Positions 11,623 through 25,052 of a stretch of DNA of 64,000 nucleotides are shown piece after piece. Every line of letters starts with the position of its first letter. Positions within the stretch are counted from its first letter, which is position 1. A model generated the notes under the pieces. It saw only the letters and a list, made by a program, of their open reading frames with translations. It made no database searches and was not told the origin of the DNA. This DNA is from Alitta virens. Lineage: Eukaryota; Annelida; Polychaeta; Phyllodocida; Nereididae. Both the position numbers and the translations under genes were made by a program. Location: assembly GCA_932294295.1 (NCBI GenBank), contig OW028573.1, positions 4,072,001 to 4,136,000 on the forward strand, given 5' to 3'.

Positions 11623-14400
11623 AGCTTGCATTCGTACTCAGCAGCTTTGTAGTCAGGTGTGGTCTCTTGACACAAATGAAACATAATGAAGACGTCTGTG
11701 AACCAGGCCTGTGTTGTTGAGTTCTTTTTTTCTTATTCTATAGACTTTTTTTTTAAAGCTTTGCGCTGTATTCACCTTTTCTTTTCCGTTTTTCCTTTTC
11801 TTTATATTTGGACCTTTTAAGCTTACAAGCCACACGCAGGCTGAGTCATCTGTTCAAGCAGACAAATCACCTGACAGGTGCGTCCAGAAGGTCCCCCAAT
11901 TCTGTATTTCATTTTCACAAGCTTGAATCTAGGAATATCCTACACTGTCTACACAGAGGGTGTCAAGAGACATGTGATGAACATTCACGAGACTTGATAT
12001 ATCATCCCAGTGTTGTGCATAAGACATCTGAATAATACATCATTGTTTGTTGTTTACATTTCCCTGTGGAAGACGGAAATGAGGCACTTTTCTGCACCTT
12101 TTTGCGTTTACATTTTCACTGTATTTAGTCACAGTCCCTCCTCCACGATTGTTCTGTTGAAACACAGGCGCCGTACAGCTGGCATCATTGCTCTACATGT
12201 CAAGACACATTTCTCTGTCTTAATTGTAGCCCCTGCTGAAGGGCGCCTGTGGTTGGAAGCTAGCAATCAAGTCTTATCCAAGATGAAATACTTGAACTGG
12301 ACTTTATTCTGGCATTATGCGCAACAATTAAGTGACTTGGAAATAAAACGGGTGTAATTAAATTGTAATTTTTTCAATAAGTTGAAATATTGTATTATTT
12401 TGTAATGCGTTATGACACACACTCGTGTTGAAGTTTTTTGTTATTTTTGTTTTTTTTTCTCTCTATTTTTGTTACTTTATTAATAATAAATTCTAAATGT
12501 TAAATATAATAGGGGATACATCCACCCTTGGGTAATGGTATTTTGTCAATACTCGGATGTATCCCCTTCCAACACATTATATGTTATTTTTATACATGCT
12601 TTTTGTCACATATACTTGTAAATTAATGTACTTGAGTGTTGGTGAATAATAAAATGTCTCAACGTCTAAATGCCAGTTTTATATGATATCGGGTGCAACT
12701 GATTGAGTATAAGGCAGACAGTGTCATAAATTAGTTGATAACAAACAGCCCAGTATGTGTCAAAACAAGAGATTTGGGTTGATTGATGCAGTTGGCCATT
12801 GGCAGTGTAGGATGGCAGCAGGAAGCAGAGGAGGCAAGTCAAGTGACCTGGGGGAAATTAGTGCAGGGCGGATGAGGCCTCTTGTATAATTCATAGAGAC
12901 AGTGCAGGGCGGAGAGCGACTCCATGCTTCACGCCTGATCCGGCCACCATTAGCCAGCGAGCAGGAGGATGAGCAGGTGGTAAGGCCAAGTGAGAGCTGA
13001 GATGCATCCAGGATGGAGAGACAGCCATCTGCACATAAAGAGACTCTCTTTGAAGGGAGGGTCACCTGAGCAGGGGAAAAAAGAATAAGAGTCTACAACT
13101 GCAGCACATAAACTAAACCTGGCTGACATGGTATTGTTGCCATGGTTTCCATGTTTGCCATGACTTTGCGGAAATATGCATTCCTTAAATCAAATAAGAA
13201 AAAGCTTTTTCTTTGCACTCTTCCTTTGTTTCCTTTCTTCCTTTCCTGTTTGTACATTTTATCAATACAGGAAGTGTGTATGTAAGTGGCAGGGTAAGCT
13301 GAGGTGCCATCAAAGAGACAGTGAAAAAGAAAGTGCACAACTACAAACTGTGTACTACTCTGTCGCAATGGTGATCATCAATAATTCACAGGGAAAGAAT
13401 GGCATGCTCCTGTCTCCAAATGCACTTTCCATTTCCCCAAGTCAGGGCCAAATCACGGATAATCTGTCTCGAGTAAGCTATTCGTAACCCAATCCCTTGA
13501 TGGTCCATCTTTTGGATATCTGATCAGTCCGTTGCCATGGTGAAGTCATGTAGGTATTCAGTGTTTTCTTCGGTATTTCCAGCAGCCAAACAAATGTGAA
13601 TTTCACAATTCAATGCAGGATATTATGATACAACACCAAGTATTCACACAATGTAATCACCACGACTCATCCTTTCAATCTACAATATCGAAGCACATGT
13701 ACATAATGTACATCGCTCTATATATATAGCTTTACTTTGAAGCCGCAATACCACTCAAAAAAAGTTTTAGATGTGTGACATGTAGAAATTGAACACTTCT
13801 CAGAAGTTTACAATAATTATGTCTGCCACATTAGATATGATAAATTTTTTGAAAGTTAAATAAAAATATCGACTTTCTTCTGTCCCATATCTATCTATAT
13901 ATAAATTTTTTCATGATGCAATTCAGCATGACATTGACAAACATGTATCTCTGCATGGCCACACTGTCATTCATGACATGAAGGCGAAGATAATATTATA
14001 TATAATTTCCATAAAAATAATCGTGATAAGTCAGACGCACATCTATCGCGATTCATTGTAAAAGTACAATCAGTTGAAATTCGACACTCACAAGAATCAT
14101 AATAGAGCTTATTCCGAAAGATAACTTTTTATTCGTTGCAATTTCATCTGGAGTGCCTGGAATAGGGATGGGCCAATGCATTATGATGTGACTCAATCCC
14201 CTACTATCTACTCGGAATTTGCAAGAAATAAGGTCACCACCAACGACAGGAAATTTGACTTGGAACTGTGTTATTTGTTATCAGCGCATGTGCTTCATAA
14301 ACACTGCCACACCTGTCCAGGTATATGAGCCTTATTCTTGTTTGAGAACAAATAATGGTAGACCGAGACACGGTGTCGATTTGTGGACATGCCCTAATTC
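11623..14400. other. Intergenic DNA, no gene seen
   Basis: Outside the 12511-12567 inverted repeat I find only AT-rich sequence with homopolymer T runs (near 11745 and 12445) and the GC-richer interval 12770-13080. No coding exon is supportable. Confidence 0.6.
12511..12567. repeat. Inverted repeat, 13-bp perfect stem with 31-nt loop
   Basis: AGGGGATACATCC at 12511-12523 is exactly complementary to GGATGTATCCCCT at 12555-12567. It sits in a very AT-rich stretch. A tiny MITE or a structured transcript are both possible; no target duplication is evident. Confidence 0.75.
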
Positions 14401-14725
14401 GGTTTGTCAGACAGACAGGTTTGTCAGACAGACGGGTTTGTCAGACAGACGGGTTTGTCAGACAGACGGGTTTGTCAGTCAGACGGGTTTGTCAGTCAGA
14501 CGGGTTTGTCAGATGGACGGGTTTGTCAGTCAGACGGGTTTGTCACACAGACGGGTTTGTCAGTCAGACGGGTTTGTCAGACAGACGGGTTTGTCAGTTA
14601 GACGGGTTTGTCACACAGATAGGCTTGTCACACAGACAGGTTTGTCGGACAGACAGGCTTGTCACACAGACAGGTTTGTCAGTCAGACATGTTTGGCAGA
14701 CATGTTTGTCAGACAGGTTTGTCAG
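14401..14725. repeat. Minisatellite, 17-bp unit, about 19 copies
   Basis: The unit is close to GTTTGTCAGACAGACGG and repeats at a 17-bp step with substitutions that grow toward the right. Because 17 is not a multiple of 3, all three forward frames stay open across it, which produces long but meaningless reading frames. It passes directly into the (CAGA)n tract on its right. Confidence 0.95.
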
Positions 14726-14767
14726 ACAGACAGACAGACAGACAAACAGCTAGACAGACAGACAGAC
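14723..14767. repeat. (CAGA)n microsatellite
   Basis: A CAGA tract with one interruption (AAACAGCTA) follows the 17-bp minisatellite, whose unit itself contains CAGACAGA. The larger array may have grown from this simpler repeat. Confidence 0.9.
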
Positions 14768-16151
14768 TTATATTCCGATCATGCATAAACAATCAAGGAT
14801 GCCCCCCTTTAAGATATTTATACATCTCTAACAGGGGGGCAAACCATATCGCCATAATCATTTCATTTTAAATGAAAAACATTGCACAATTAACTAAATG
14901 AACGGAAGAAATGAGATGAGATTTCAGCTTAAAGACTGTCAGTTACACGTAAATGCAATATAATACAAGCTTCGGTGGTCGACAATATTTTAACCTGAGC
15001 TGCACATGTTACGCGAAAGCATATTATTCTTCATTCCGAGGAGAAAATATAATGGAAAATCCACATCGATTTTGACCATTACAATACATTTGGTATGCCA
15101 AACGTTATTTATCAAGCTCAAGAGGTAGATCTAGACAACTCCTGTGCACTCTCCAATCAATCTTCAATACATCTAGAATACAAAACAAGAAAGATAAACT
15201 TGACATTCACCATGAATTTCGTTTTGTTTTGTTGTATGTACAGACTAAATGCCATGTGCATGATTCAGTCTGGTATGTAAATCAATCCATCAGAAAACAA
15301 ATTATGACACAATCTGACTTTGAAAAGTCCAAAAGAAAATCCAACACGTTTCAGTTTTCATTGTCATTGATATCAACAAAAACTTCAAAGATCTTGTACT
15401 CAGTAACACGAAACGTAGTTGCATGAAATCTCCATAATATGCTGGTACTTGGAAGGTAAATACCATTTTCAATGCATGGAAAAAATATGAATTAAGAAAA
15501 ACGTCTCCCATGAATACATGTATATTACACTATTTTCCTCCATGTTATAAATACTCTTCAACTTCCAAGTAAAAAGGTTTTTGGAAGTTTCAAAGCTAAA
15601 AAAAAACATCAATAAATAACATCACGATGTCCCTGCTTCCCCTGCTTCCGCATCTATTACTCATAAATCCCTATCAAAGCTATAGTCACATCAGACAACA
15701 TTCTTACAACATGTACTTTCATCTCCATGCAATTGGAAAGGTAAAACTGGCGGAAAACCAGAGCTACAACTGATTCTCAAGTCTTACATTTGCTTTGAAC
15801 CTATGAAATATTTGATGAAATCCTGAAAACTAAAAATATGCCAATATAACGAAAGTTAAAAGTGCTTTTTTTCTAGCAAGGACGCCAAACCGTTCAGACA
15901 TATTGTTTCCTATAGAAGTCAGAATTAAAACTAACCTCGGATAGACACACAAATTATTATAATCATGGCATTGTCTCGCTAATCATTATCTATAATCACT
16001 TCAGACAATCGGTCATTTTGTATCTTGAATCAGCAAATAATTAAGTAGAGGCTAGCACTTAGTGCTTGCAAATTTTTACCAGAGCAACGCCTTATTGCTG
16101 TCAATACCTTTTCTTCTGCTACTAATTTTTCTGATACTACAGCTCTGTATG
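14768..16151. other. Intergenic DNA, nothing seen
   Basis: AT-rich sequence between the CAGA and ACT arrays. No repeat, RNA gene or exon could be supported. Confidence 0.6.
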
Positions 16152-16289
16152 TACTACCACTACCACTACTCCCACTACTACTGCCACTACAGCTGTTATT
16201 ATTACAAGTACTACTACTACTACGACTACCACTACCACTACCACTACTACTACTACTACTACTACTATTACTACTACTACTACTACTAT

Positions 16290-16322
<33 letters not shown>

Positions 16323-16357
16323 TACTACTACTACTACTACTACCACTACTACTACGA

Positions 16358-16391
<34 letters not shown>

Positions 16392-16393
16392 GA

Positions 16394-16481
<88 letters not shown>

Positions 16482-16496
16482 CACTCCTACTCCTAC
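16152..16496. repeat. (ACT)n trinucleotide array, about 345 bp
   Basis: A long run of ACT/CTA triplets with scattered ATT, ACG and ACC interruptions. The repeat keeps frames open on both strands (poly-Tyr, poly-Ser, poly-Val), but these are artefacts of composition and not genes. Confidence 0.97.
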
Positions 16497-16854
16497 ATTT
16501 CATTTCACTGCAGCTTTTAGCAGTTTTATACGCAACATCCATCTAGATTGACCACCCGGGTCTTGGCGCAAATTACAAGGTTAACATGACAGGGGAACGA
16601 AATTAACAGATCCAGGAGTCTTTCTACAGGTAACAAAACACAGGAACAGAATACAGATGAACCATTAATCTTTAAGTGACACGAGTGTGCCACTAATGGA
16701 TAGAAAGCTTTTAGAGGTAAATTGAAAACATAGCTTAGCAGAAAACAGGATCAGTTTGAAAACGAGTGGTATAAAAAAGGACAAGCAGTCTAAAACAACC
16801 TGTTGTCACTCACCATGAATCATGTCGTTTCAAAGACACATAAAAAACACACAA

Positions 16855-16995
16855 GTGTGTGTGTGTGTGTGATTAGGGCTTTACGTCCTGTATTTCTGCA
16901 CCAGTTGGGCTAATTAGGACAGGCAGAGACCATGGCAATGAGACGAAGGATGAAACAGCCATGCATGCGCTACCTCTGAGCTAGGCCCCCGTCCT
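16855..16995 (-). mobile_element. tRNA-derived SINE, copy 1, missing its B-box region
   Basis: Read on the minus strand it starts GGGGGCCTAGCTCAGAGGTAGCGC, a tRNA-like head with a good A box (TAGCTCAGAGG), then jumps into the body ATGGCTGTTTCATCC and the tail AGGACGTAAAGCCCTAATC. Compared with the copy at 38000-38188 the B-box half of the head is deleted. It is flanked by similar A-rich/CACACAA sequence, possibly a degraded target duplication. The 3' side meets a (GT)n run. Confidence 0.75.
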
Positions 16996-16996
16996 A

Positions 16997-18790
16997 AAAA
17001 AAACCACACAACATACCCAGTAGAGATATGTGGTGGAGCTGTGCTGTCTTGAAGCCAATCAAGAACAGTGATTAACTTGGTTTCCTCTATCACAATATAC
17101 AGATATACGAGCCACAATTGAATTCTTCCCCATCAACGATGTCAGTGCAGCTCAAGATGGCACAATTACATTCTACACCGTCTCTTTTGCTGTATGCTAA
17201 TAAAATAGCATGTGCCAATTCCCTGTTTACTTGATTAACAGACAAAAGACATACGGTCCTAATTTCTTGGTGCACATTTCACCAAGGCTACCAGAACCAG
17301 ATAATGAGAATACTAAAGTTAGTTTCATCATGTTATGACTCCATGGTTTCATAAAATATGGTTGACTCTAGACACATGTAGCAAAAGCAAGCCACTTATG
17401 TCTAGTCCTGGCCTATAGTCGGCTTACAAATATCACAACTAAAAAATAGTAACGTTGGTAAATGTAAGAAATTTATCTAACATATCATAACTATGTATTT
17501 GCACCAGACAAGCATCTTTTCAACAATGACAAATATGACCTATTCCTGGCTGCAGCTATAACTGACTAACGCCAGCTGTTTCTATATATACTCCTAACTA
17601 TAATAGCTTTTCACTACCACCACTGAAAAAAATATAAACCATTGAAATACAAGAAATGTATCTAATATTACATAAATATGTACTTGCAGATCCGGCTTTG
17701 AGTAGCCAGCAGCTTCAGCCAGACAGTTATGTTTAATGGCAGGTAGCATCGTACTGCAGAAGTTGTCTAGCTTTGTCTAGGTTCAATTTGACAGGCCGTT
17801 TCTATGAACTGTGTGGCAAATGCTTAAGAAATATCTGATATGTCTGTGAATATTTCAAGCTACAATAAACCAGGCGATGAAAGGTAATATGATAAGACAG
17901 CATAGAATGACACAGCATTACAAGGTCTTTCCACTCTTTAAAATTAAACTTTCTATTCATCATGTAAGTAGTAGTATACCCCAATCCCAAACAGGCTGCA
18001 CAGTGCTGGACACAATTTGCTCAAACAATCCATATTTACGAAGACATTTCCAATGACAAAATGACCTACGGTACCCAGTACGAAATTTAATTACACATAC
18101 TATATGCAAGACTTGATTATACATTCTTACAGCAAAAGGTGTTGCAAATAAATTGTGGATGATATCCAAGCCCACTTGAAGAATAAAGAATCGTAAAACT
18201 GAGCAGACGCCATAAAGCTGCACAACAAACGTCAAGCTAAGATTGATAACAAAACAAATTCCCTGTGCTGTGTCACTCGGACCATTACAATCACCCAAGG
18301 CAGTGGAATCATTGCTGAAACTTGACAGCAAGACAAGCACCCAAATTATTAGCTATATGCCTGAACGTATATTTTCAGAGTAGAGATGCTCACACGAAAT
18401 ATGTCATTTGTCACAACTTATTCAATATGAGCCAATATCCTTCACTTCTAGTATTACATTGTCAGTCAACTACCAGAGGGATAAATATATCTATTATGTA
18501 TTCTTTACCTATGCCATAATTTATGTGAAATGCTACTGAATCGAGCATCATTACAGCTTTTGTATAGAGTTTCATATTACTGATGTTTAACACCTCCTGT
18601 GTCATCCTTTTCAGGCATCTTTGCCAGATATTTCATCATATTCCTGTAACACGCTAGTAATCAAAAACCAACTTGACAACACAAATGCATCATATGATAG
18701 TGATGGCATCTCGTTTTACCTTACTTAAACGTTGGTATACCACAGGGTTGCCATGCACAGAGAGAGAGAGACATATTTACTTTGTTGCAT
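16997..18790. other. Intergenic DNA, nothing seen
   Basis: AT-rich, no exon, RNA gene or repeat of note. A single CTCF-like half match (ACTACCAGAGGG near 18468-18480) is too weak to call. Confidence 0.55.
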
Positions 18791-18881
18791 AGAGTAAATG
18801 AATAGGGTAAATGCATAGAGCAAATGCACAGAGCAAATGCATAAAGCAAATGAATAGAGTAAATGCATACAGCAAATGCAA
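18791..18881. repeat. Minisatellite, 13-bp unit, 7 copies
   Basis: Units such as AGAGCAAATGCAT follow one another at a 13-bp step, with C/T and A/C variation between copies. Confidence 0.92.
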
Positions 18882-21800
18882 GGAGAGTTTCACGTCCACT
18901 GCACCATATTTAATGTTAGTCACAATGACAGGCTGATGGAGGCTCCAGACGCAGGCGTCCATCTCACCATGGATTGATGACTCTCCTCAGCAGCCAAGAT
19001 GCGAGCTGTCTCTTTGCTCCATCATCATATTGGATGCATTCACTGCACTAAACCACTTGCCTTCCCATCGGTGCACCCTGTCATCTATCTATCCTACCAA
19101 ATGGGGCATAGAGTGAGGATGCAGGGCTTTAGGTCCATCATGCAACCATAGAGCCAAAACCAAAGGCTGCCCTGTTACACGTTCAGGTGCTGCTGATATG
19201 GCCATTCATTAATTAAATTAATTTGGACCAACACACAAATCACACTCAGTGGGCATACAAAGTCAGACATTGATGATAACATGGCTGCCACATCATAACA
19301 GTTTCAACAGAGAAGAGGACGATTCAATCAATTTCCTGCAGGCTCATTTAAAAAGCTGATGGTGTACGTAATGAGGTGCCTCTGCCAAACAAAGAAGCAA
19401 TTTGTCACGAAGCTGGGAGGGTGCAGTGACTGAGAATCATTTCCTATTTGTCAGGTACGCGATACGCATGCTATATACTATATATGGGTGGGTTGTGTAG
19501 CGGGTGCACTTGTGAGGCGGTGTCATCAAACGAGCATAAGTGCTTCACCGCTCCAACAGCTAACCCGCAAGACTGCTGCTTGCTCCTAGAGAAATCCATT
19601 TGGGCAGACTGAGAGACTGAGAGACTGAGACATCGACCTGAGGGCAGAGGATGAAGGCACAGGATGAGGGCTGCTCAGGATTTTCCTGGCCATGTTGACT
19701 GCTAGGTATGAGGTTTGTCAGGTGGACACGGTCAATGTTGACCTGGAAATCCAGCTGACCTCTGCTGTGGGGACCTTATCACAAATTGTTTCATCGATCA
19801 GCTTCTGGTGGGAGTAGGAAGATGAACATGCGATGTACAGGAGATGTACAGAAAGATTAAGAGATGACAGCGGCGACACATGCGAAGGACCTTAATGGGC
19901 TAGACCTGCCTCTGACTTCCTCTGGCTGTATCTGACACTCTCGGCTCACACGCACAGCCATATTTGACAGGCACTTCTCCAGCCGCCTAATCGTCATTCG
20001 CTTCACTATCCACATGTAGGCAAAGCACTTGAGGCCAAGTCGGAATATGTTGTAAATAGAATTATTACACAAGAGCAGATTGCATCTCCCTCCCATTACA
20101 CAGTCAAGTGCCTCCAATTCATCGCAGAGGCTGTAGGGAAGTGAAAGAAGCCCGGCTTCACTCGAACACAGTGGCAATATTCCTGCGGGGAAAGTAATGA
20201 ATCGGCAAGCAAACACTAGATTAACTCATTAAAAGGCCAACATGCCATAATATGAGGCCATTCTGGTGTAATCCGTCACCCTGCCCATGGCAAACATTTG
20301 CCACACCCCCCTGCCCATACATAGTGAATGTTACAGTAGCTTGACATTAGCCACCAGAGGGACTCATATAAATTCAACCTTGTTCTCAGAAACTCAATAA
20401 AAGGCAGGGACATGGAGGGGAGAGGATATTGGGGCAGAGGCAGGAGGCAATTAGGATATTGGGGGCTATGGATTTGTGCAGAGGTACTTGTTGGTGGGGC
20501 ATGTGTGGTGACAGAGCGTGGCAGGGTCCTCATTGATCCCTTTGGAGGTAGCCCCCGGCAAACGTGACGGGCTTGCAACACACATCAGTGACCGAAGCAC
20601 ATTGAGAAACAGGCACAGAGGCCTGCAATAAACCAAAAGGGGCCAATGAGGGACCTACAAGAGTCCTATAGGGGACCCGTGGGTGACCCATGAGTGACCT
20701 ATGTGGCGACCTAGGGGTTAGAGTGAGCAGGGAACTGATCAGTCTGCATCTGACATCATCATTGTCCATCAAGGACGAGTTATCCACATGCACTACTCTG
20801 ATGGGAATATCAGCATCTTAAAGTGCCAGGACAATTGCCCAGGAATTGCTCCAACAACGAATGACAACCCAGCTTAGGCGCTTCATCCGTCTAAATGCAA
20901 CTCTGCCTGTCAACCGATGTCCATAAAAACATCATCTAGCTGCTGCTGCCAGCATCTGTGCTCAACGAGGAAAACCCTAATGAATCGAGAAATCCAAGAA
21001 CATTGTTAACTGATATTTTCAAATTCTAATTAATCAGGCAATTTGTCTGCACAGCGCCTAACCAACAAACATTGCTGTTCTGGTTTATGGCGATAACAAA
21101 AGGAGAGTAAAAACTCGCAAGGTAATCAAGAGAGAGAGAGAGGCAAATGCTGATAAGATGCCTACAGATTCTTCTGCAACTTTCAACACGTTCAAGGGGC
21201 TTGGTGGAGGACCAGAGGGGAGCACTGGAGTGGCATAAGCACCAGCTGACTATGACAAGTCTGACACACGTGCATGGGTGTCCATGCACCTGAAATTAAG
21301 GAGAGCAGAAAGGATTGGCCCTGGGCTTCTTGCTCTCCTACCACTCCAGCCTCACCTTTGCCACCCACCTGCATTAAGCCTCCCCACTTCACTCCCAGTC
21401 AGCTGCAGCTATATACCAGTGTTCCTACAGACTGACCCAGTATCCCAGGCACTAACCCAGTTCCACTATAACAAAATATAGCAAGACAATGATGGACCTT
21501 GATGGTGCAAGGTTACAAGAAGTCAGTGGAATCAAAAATCTATTGCCATGCTTTATTGGCATATGATCACTCAATGGTTACTTGAACAGTTTATCGACAT
21601 TCATTAAGGAGGCCACCGCTACTCCTAGAAACTCAGCTTTTTTACTTTCTTTTAAAAAAAACCTGATTTGTACCTCTTTCACTGCAATAAGAAGTCCTCA
21701 CATAAGGGTTAATGTAGTTTCAGACCACATAAATAAAACAGTAGTATCTGTGTAGCGAAAAACGTAGGCAAGGGATCACTGCCGAGAATTACAGTGTGCT

Positions 21801-24756
21801 GGAGTCACTGTCTCACTGGTGCACTCCATTATTCAGCACGAACCGTGTATTTGGCCAGAACAATAGGAGAGCATCTTACGCCCACTCATCCATCGTTAGC
21901 AGATAGAAGACACAGGGCCTGGGGACTGATACTATTTATTGTTAGACAATTACAACAGCTGCAGAACCAGACAACTGCTGGGTATTTAATCGCCGAGAGA
22001 GAGAGAGATTCGGATTAAGGCGATCGACAACAATAACGTTAGAAACTGCAGAGTGCTGAGAATTAGAAAGATGCGCAATGCACAGCATGATGTCCGGATG
22101 TGTTCAAGTGAGTCCCCCGCACAAGCACCAGACACCATGTTGTCCCAACCACAGCAGCTGAGTTTAACGAGACAATATGATTCAAGGCTAATGGCGGGCA
22201 ACATTATCCCTGCTGTTACAACAAGCTTTTAGTGGTAGAGTGGCATTAGGCAAAGCGTCGAATGAGGTCAGGAATCTGCAAGCTCCGAACGATCGGAAAG
22301 GCAAGCAACGGAGGGACCGCTGAAGTGGGACAGAACCCGGTCCTCCCCTGACCTTCGCATGACCTCTAAAGGACCCTGCAAGGCAGAGGTCATCTTGTTC
22401 CATCATCATCTACATCATGTTCAGGTTTTCCATTATATCAAAGCCCTCTTCTCTTATCCTAAGCCAGTGGCTGTGTCATGAATGTCTTTCAATCGTCATC
22501 AATTACTCCTGCATTGTCTTCCTTGATGGGAACATTTTGCATTGCTATGAGCAATTGCAAGTCAGCCTACTGTAGAAATAAATTGCATCTCGTTAGTTTA
22601 ATACCAGCCATAGAAATAGAAGGGTAATTACCCAACCTCAGTCTGAGAGGCCAGTGGCTTCTGCAATATTTTCCGTCAACACAAGAGTTGGTGTGATCGA
22701 TATTCATTCTTACATTCTCATTATACAGCTATGCATGATTTTCATTGCCTCCAATTCTTATTGTCTTCATTCATCATAATGGGCTTGTTTAAGAGAACCA
22801 GACGCAGCCTGTTTGTCTGCCTCGCTGCATACCCCGCTCCTTTGCTGGGAAAAAATTTAACACATCCTGTGAAACTGTCGGACTCGCTGTCTCCTCTTGT
22901 TATAGTGCAGACCAGTTCAAAGTCTAGCAGATTGCTTTGAGCCATTACTCCTATAGCCAAGCTTTCATATTTGTAATTCAGTTATAGCAGCTAATTTTTC
23001 ACACTTTCGTCAGCCGACCAATGACTCCAACATCCATTTCACATCCTTCTTCCCCATCCCTTCCAGTTAGCTTTTCACTCTCAACATCGGCTCAAGTCGC
23101 AGAATTAGAAGCAGCCCCACAAATTCTATTATCCCCTCGCTCCCTGTGACCAAGTCCATTTGCTCACAGACTTGCACTGTCTAGGTCTCTCAGATTTCGG
23201 CTCCCTCGAGCATCTTTGGCTTTCCAAAGAGTGAAAGGGAATGGTTTAACACAGACATTAAAAAACAAAGGTATCCAATAGATGTGGGGCATTTTATGGA
23301 GAGTAGACCCGGTCTGTTGTTGTCAGGTTAAGGTGGCCACATCTAATGGTACACAATGTAAAACAAGGGACACCAGCACAATAACTGTGCCTTAAGTTCT
23401 GCTTATATTAGATGCTGTGTATTAGATGCAACAACTCCACAGAGAATAAGGTGTTCAGGTCAGGCAAAATTCATTATGCCATCCTTGCGTTTTATGTCTA
23501 TCTGTTGCAGGCATCTCCATTGAGTGAGTGTTGCAGGGACCTCGACCGTTGGATAAGAGAGCATTGGGAGTCTTTGGGATTGCTTGCCATCAGGGCAGCC
23601 AGGGTAATCGCGCGTGCTGTTGAAACAGACCATCAAAAAAGTGACTGCATCAGAGGTCACCTCGGATGAAGGGCATCAGCAAATATCCTTGCCTGGATGC
23701 TCACACACAGCCCCACTCACTCATCTTTGCCAGCATCTCAAATGGACCAGAGCATCACAAATGGCCACAGTTATTGTGATTACTTGAGTCTGCTATCAGG
23801 AAGTCAGCCATGCAGACTGTATGAGATAGCATGAGAACTGGTGCACTGCTGCGGGGATATAAAGGCAAAGGTCTGTGTAGTGCTTTGGCTTACAAGTCCC
23901 ACACCCATGGTGTTGATTACAGGATAAAAGGAGAAATGCGCGAGAAGACTGCCACTGGGGAGGCAAATTGGCTACTTGGCCTTGGGTAGCCTTGGACAGC
24001 AGGCCAATGGTGACAAGTGGCCATTGTGCTGCCGGCCCACTCAGAGCAGCCCAATGTCCCAAGGGACAGGCCTCCTAAGTCTTTGCCTTTCAGAGCAGGC
24101 AGAGCGGGGTAATGAGTACACATGTAGTCCGTAGGTAAGGAATCCTGGCGGGATGCAGGCTAGATTGGCTGCAGTGTTGGCTCCATTGGCCTGATGTCTG
24201 TGTCTGCCTGTCAGGACAGCCTGCTAACCCCACCAGCTGAGGTCTCATCAGTGATGCTTGGATACACCTCTATCCCTAGCTCATCTTGTCCAGCCCATGC
24301 AGCATCCTACACCCCGCATGATGTATGTAACATAGGGGGCTAAGAGATGGCCATAGGATGGGAGCGTGTACCCTTGCATTACGCAAATGATGACAAACGT
24401 TGTTGCCAAGATGCTAACGACAGCCTCCTGACGCATTAGGCCCACTAAGAGAAGGCGACTCGGATGCACCATCGAATTAACTGTCACAGGACATGTGGCC
24501 ATAAAGTCAGCCAGCCAGCTACCTAGCGCCTCCCTGCTTGTCTTGATTCACCTTGCACTCTTCAGTCTCATGCTTTATGGAGCCCTGCTGCTACATAATA
24601 CAGTAGATCGCTTTTGAAACGGCATTGCATGGGCAAGTCCCAGGGCAAAACGATTCATTGGTGAATCCGAGACTCATGCCATGGAGTCCTTTTAGCGAAG
24701 GTCACCGCCAATACTTCCGCTGGGCTGGTAGAATCAAAGCCGTAGTGTAGCCCGAA
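18882..24756. other. Intergenic DNA, no gene seen
   Basis: No convincing exon. Minor items are a GAGACTGA triplication near 19611-19632, a lone CTCF-like CCACCAGAGGGACT at 20351-20364 and short (GA)n runs near 18759, 21130 and 22000. The interval around 22500-22800 is dense in ATTA and TGATTT cores, as often seen in developmental enhancers, but I cannot show conservation. Confidence 0.5.
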
Positions 24757-24794
24757 CAGACTGCCTCGAAAGGCAGGGCCGGCGAGGCAGTCTG
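24757..24794. repeat. Inverted repeat, 12-bp perfect stem, 14-nt loop
   Basis: CAGACTGCCTCG at 24757-24768 pairs exactly with CGAGGCAGTCTG at 24783-24794. The GC-rich loop partly repeats AGGCAG. It could form a stable hairpin in RNA or mark a small inverted duplication. Confidence 0.8.
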
Positions 24795-24960
24795 AAACCA
24801 TCCTATTGAAAAACCTTGGGGAACACATGCACCTAAACTTTAACGTTTGTTCATTGCCATTAAATTCCGCCTGTTGATATACTAATTAGTCACCATTTAT
24901 TATTTAACCGGAGCTGTGTTGATGAATTGGAGCTAAAAACCTGAAGGACTTTCGCATTGA

Positions 24961-25052
24961 TGACGTCACAATGATGCTCTCCAATGAGTACATAGGCGGC
25001 GGACATTCGCCTGTTTTTCAATACATGGGTTTGGGACTACCGTAGCCGGAAG
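24961..25052. promoter_or_regulatory. Candidate regulatory patch with full CRE and ETS core
   Basis: A perfect palindromic CRE, TGACGTCA, lies at 24961-24968 and an ETS-family core CCGGAAG at 25046-25052, with GGCGGCGGAC between them. This mix is common in TATA-less animal promoters. No downstream gene was identified, so this is a motif call only. Confidence 0.3.

Noticed and set aside
14401..14725. CRISPR-like regular repeats
   Set aside because: Units are contiguous with no unique spacers, and the genome is clearly eukaryotic.
14219..14788. Three overlapping forward frames of up to 189 residues
   Set aside because: The 17-bp minisatellite keeps all three frames open; no coding evidence.
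16030..16542. Poly-Ser, poly-Tyr and poly-Val frames on both strands
   Set aside because: Produced entirely by the (ACT)n array.
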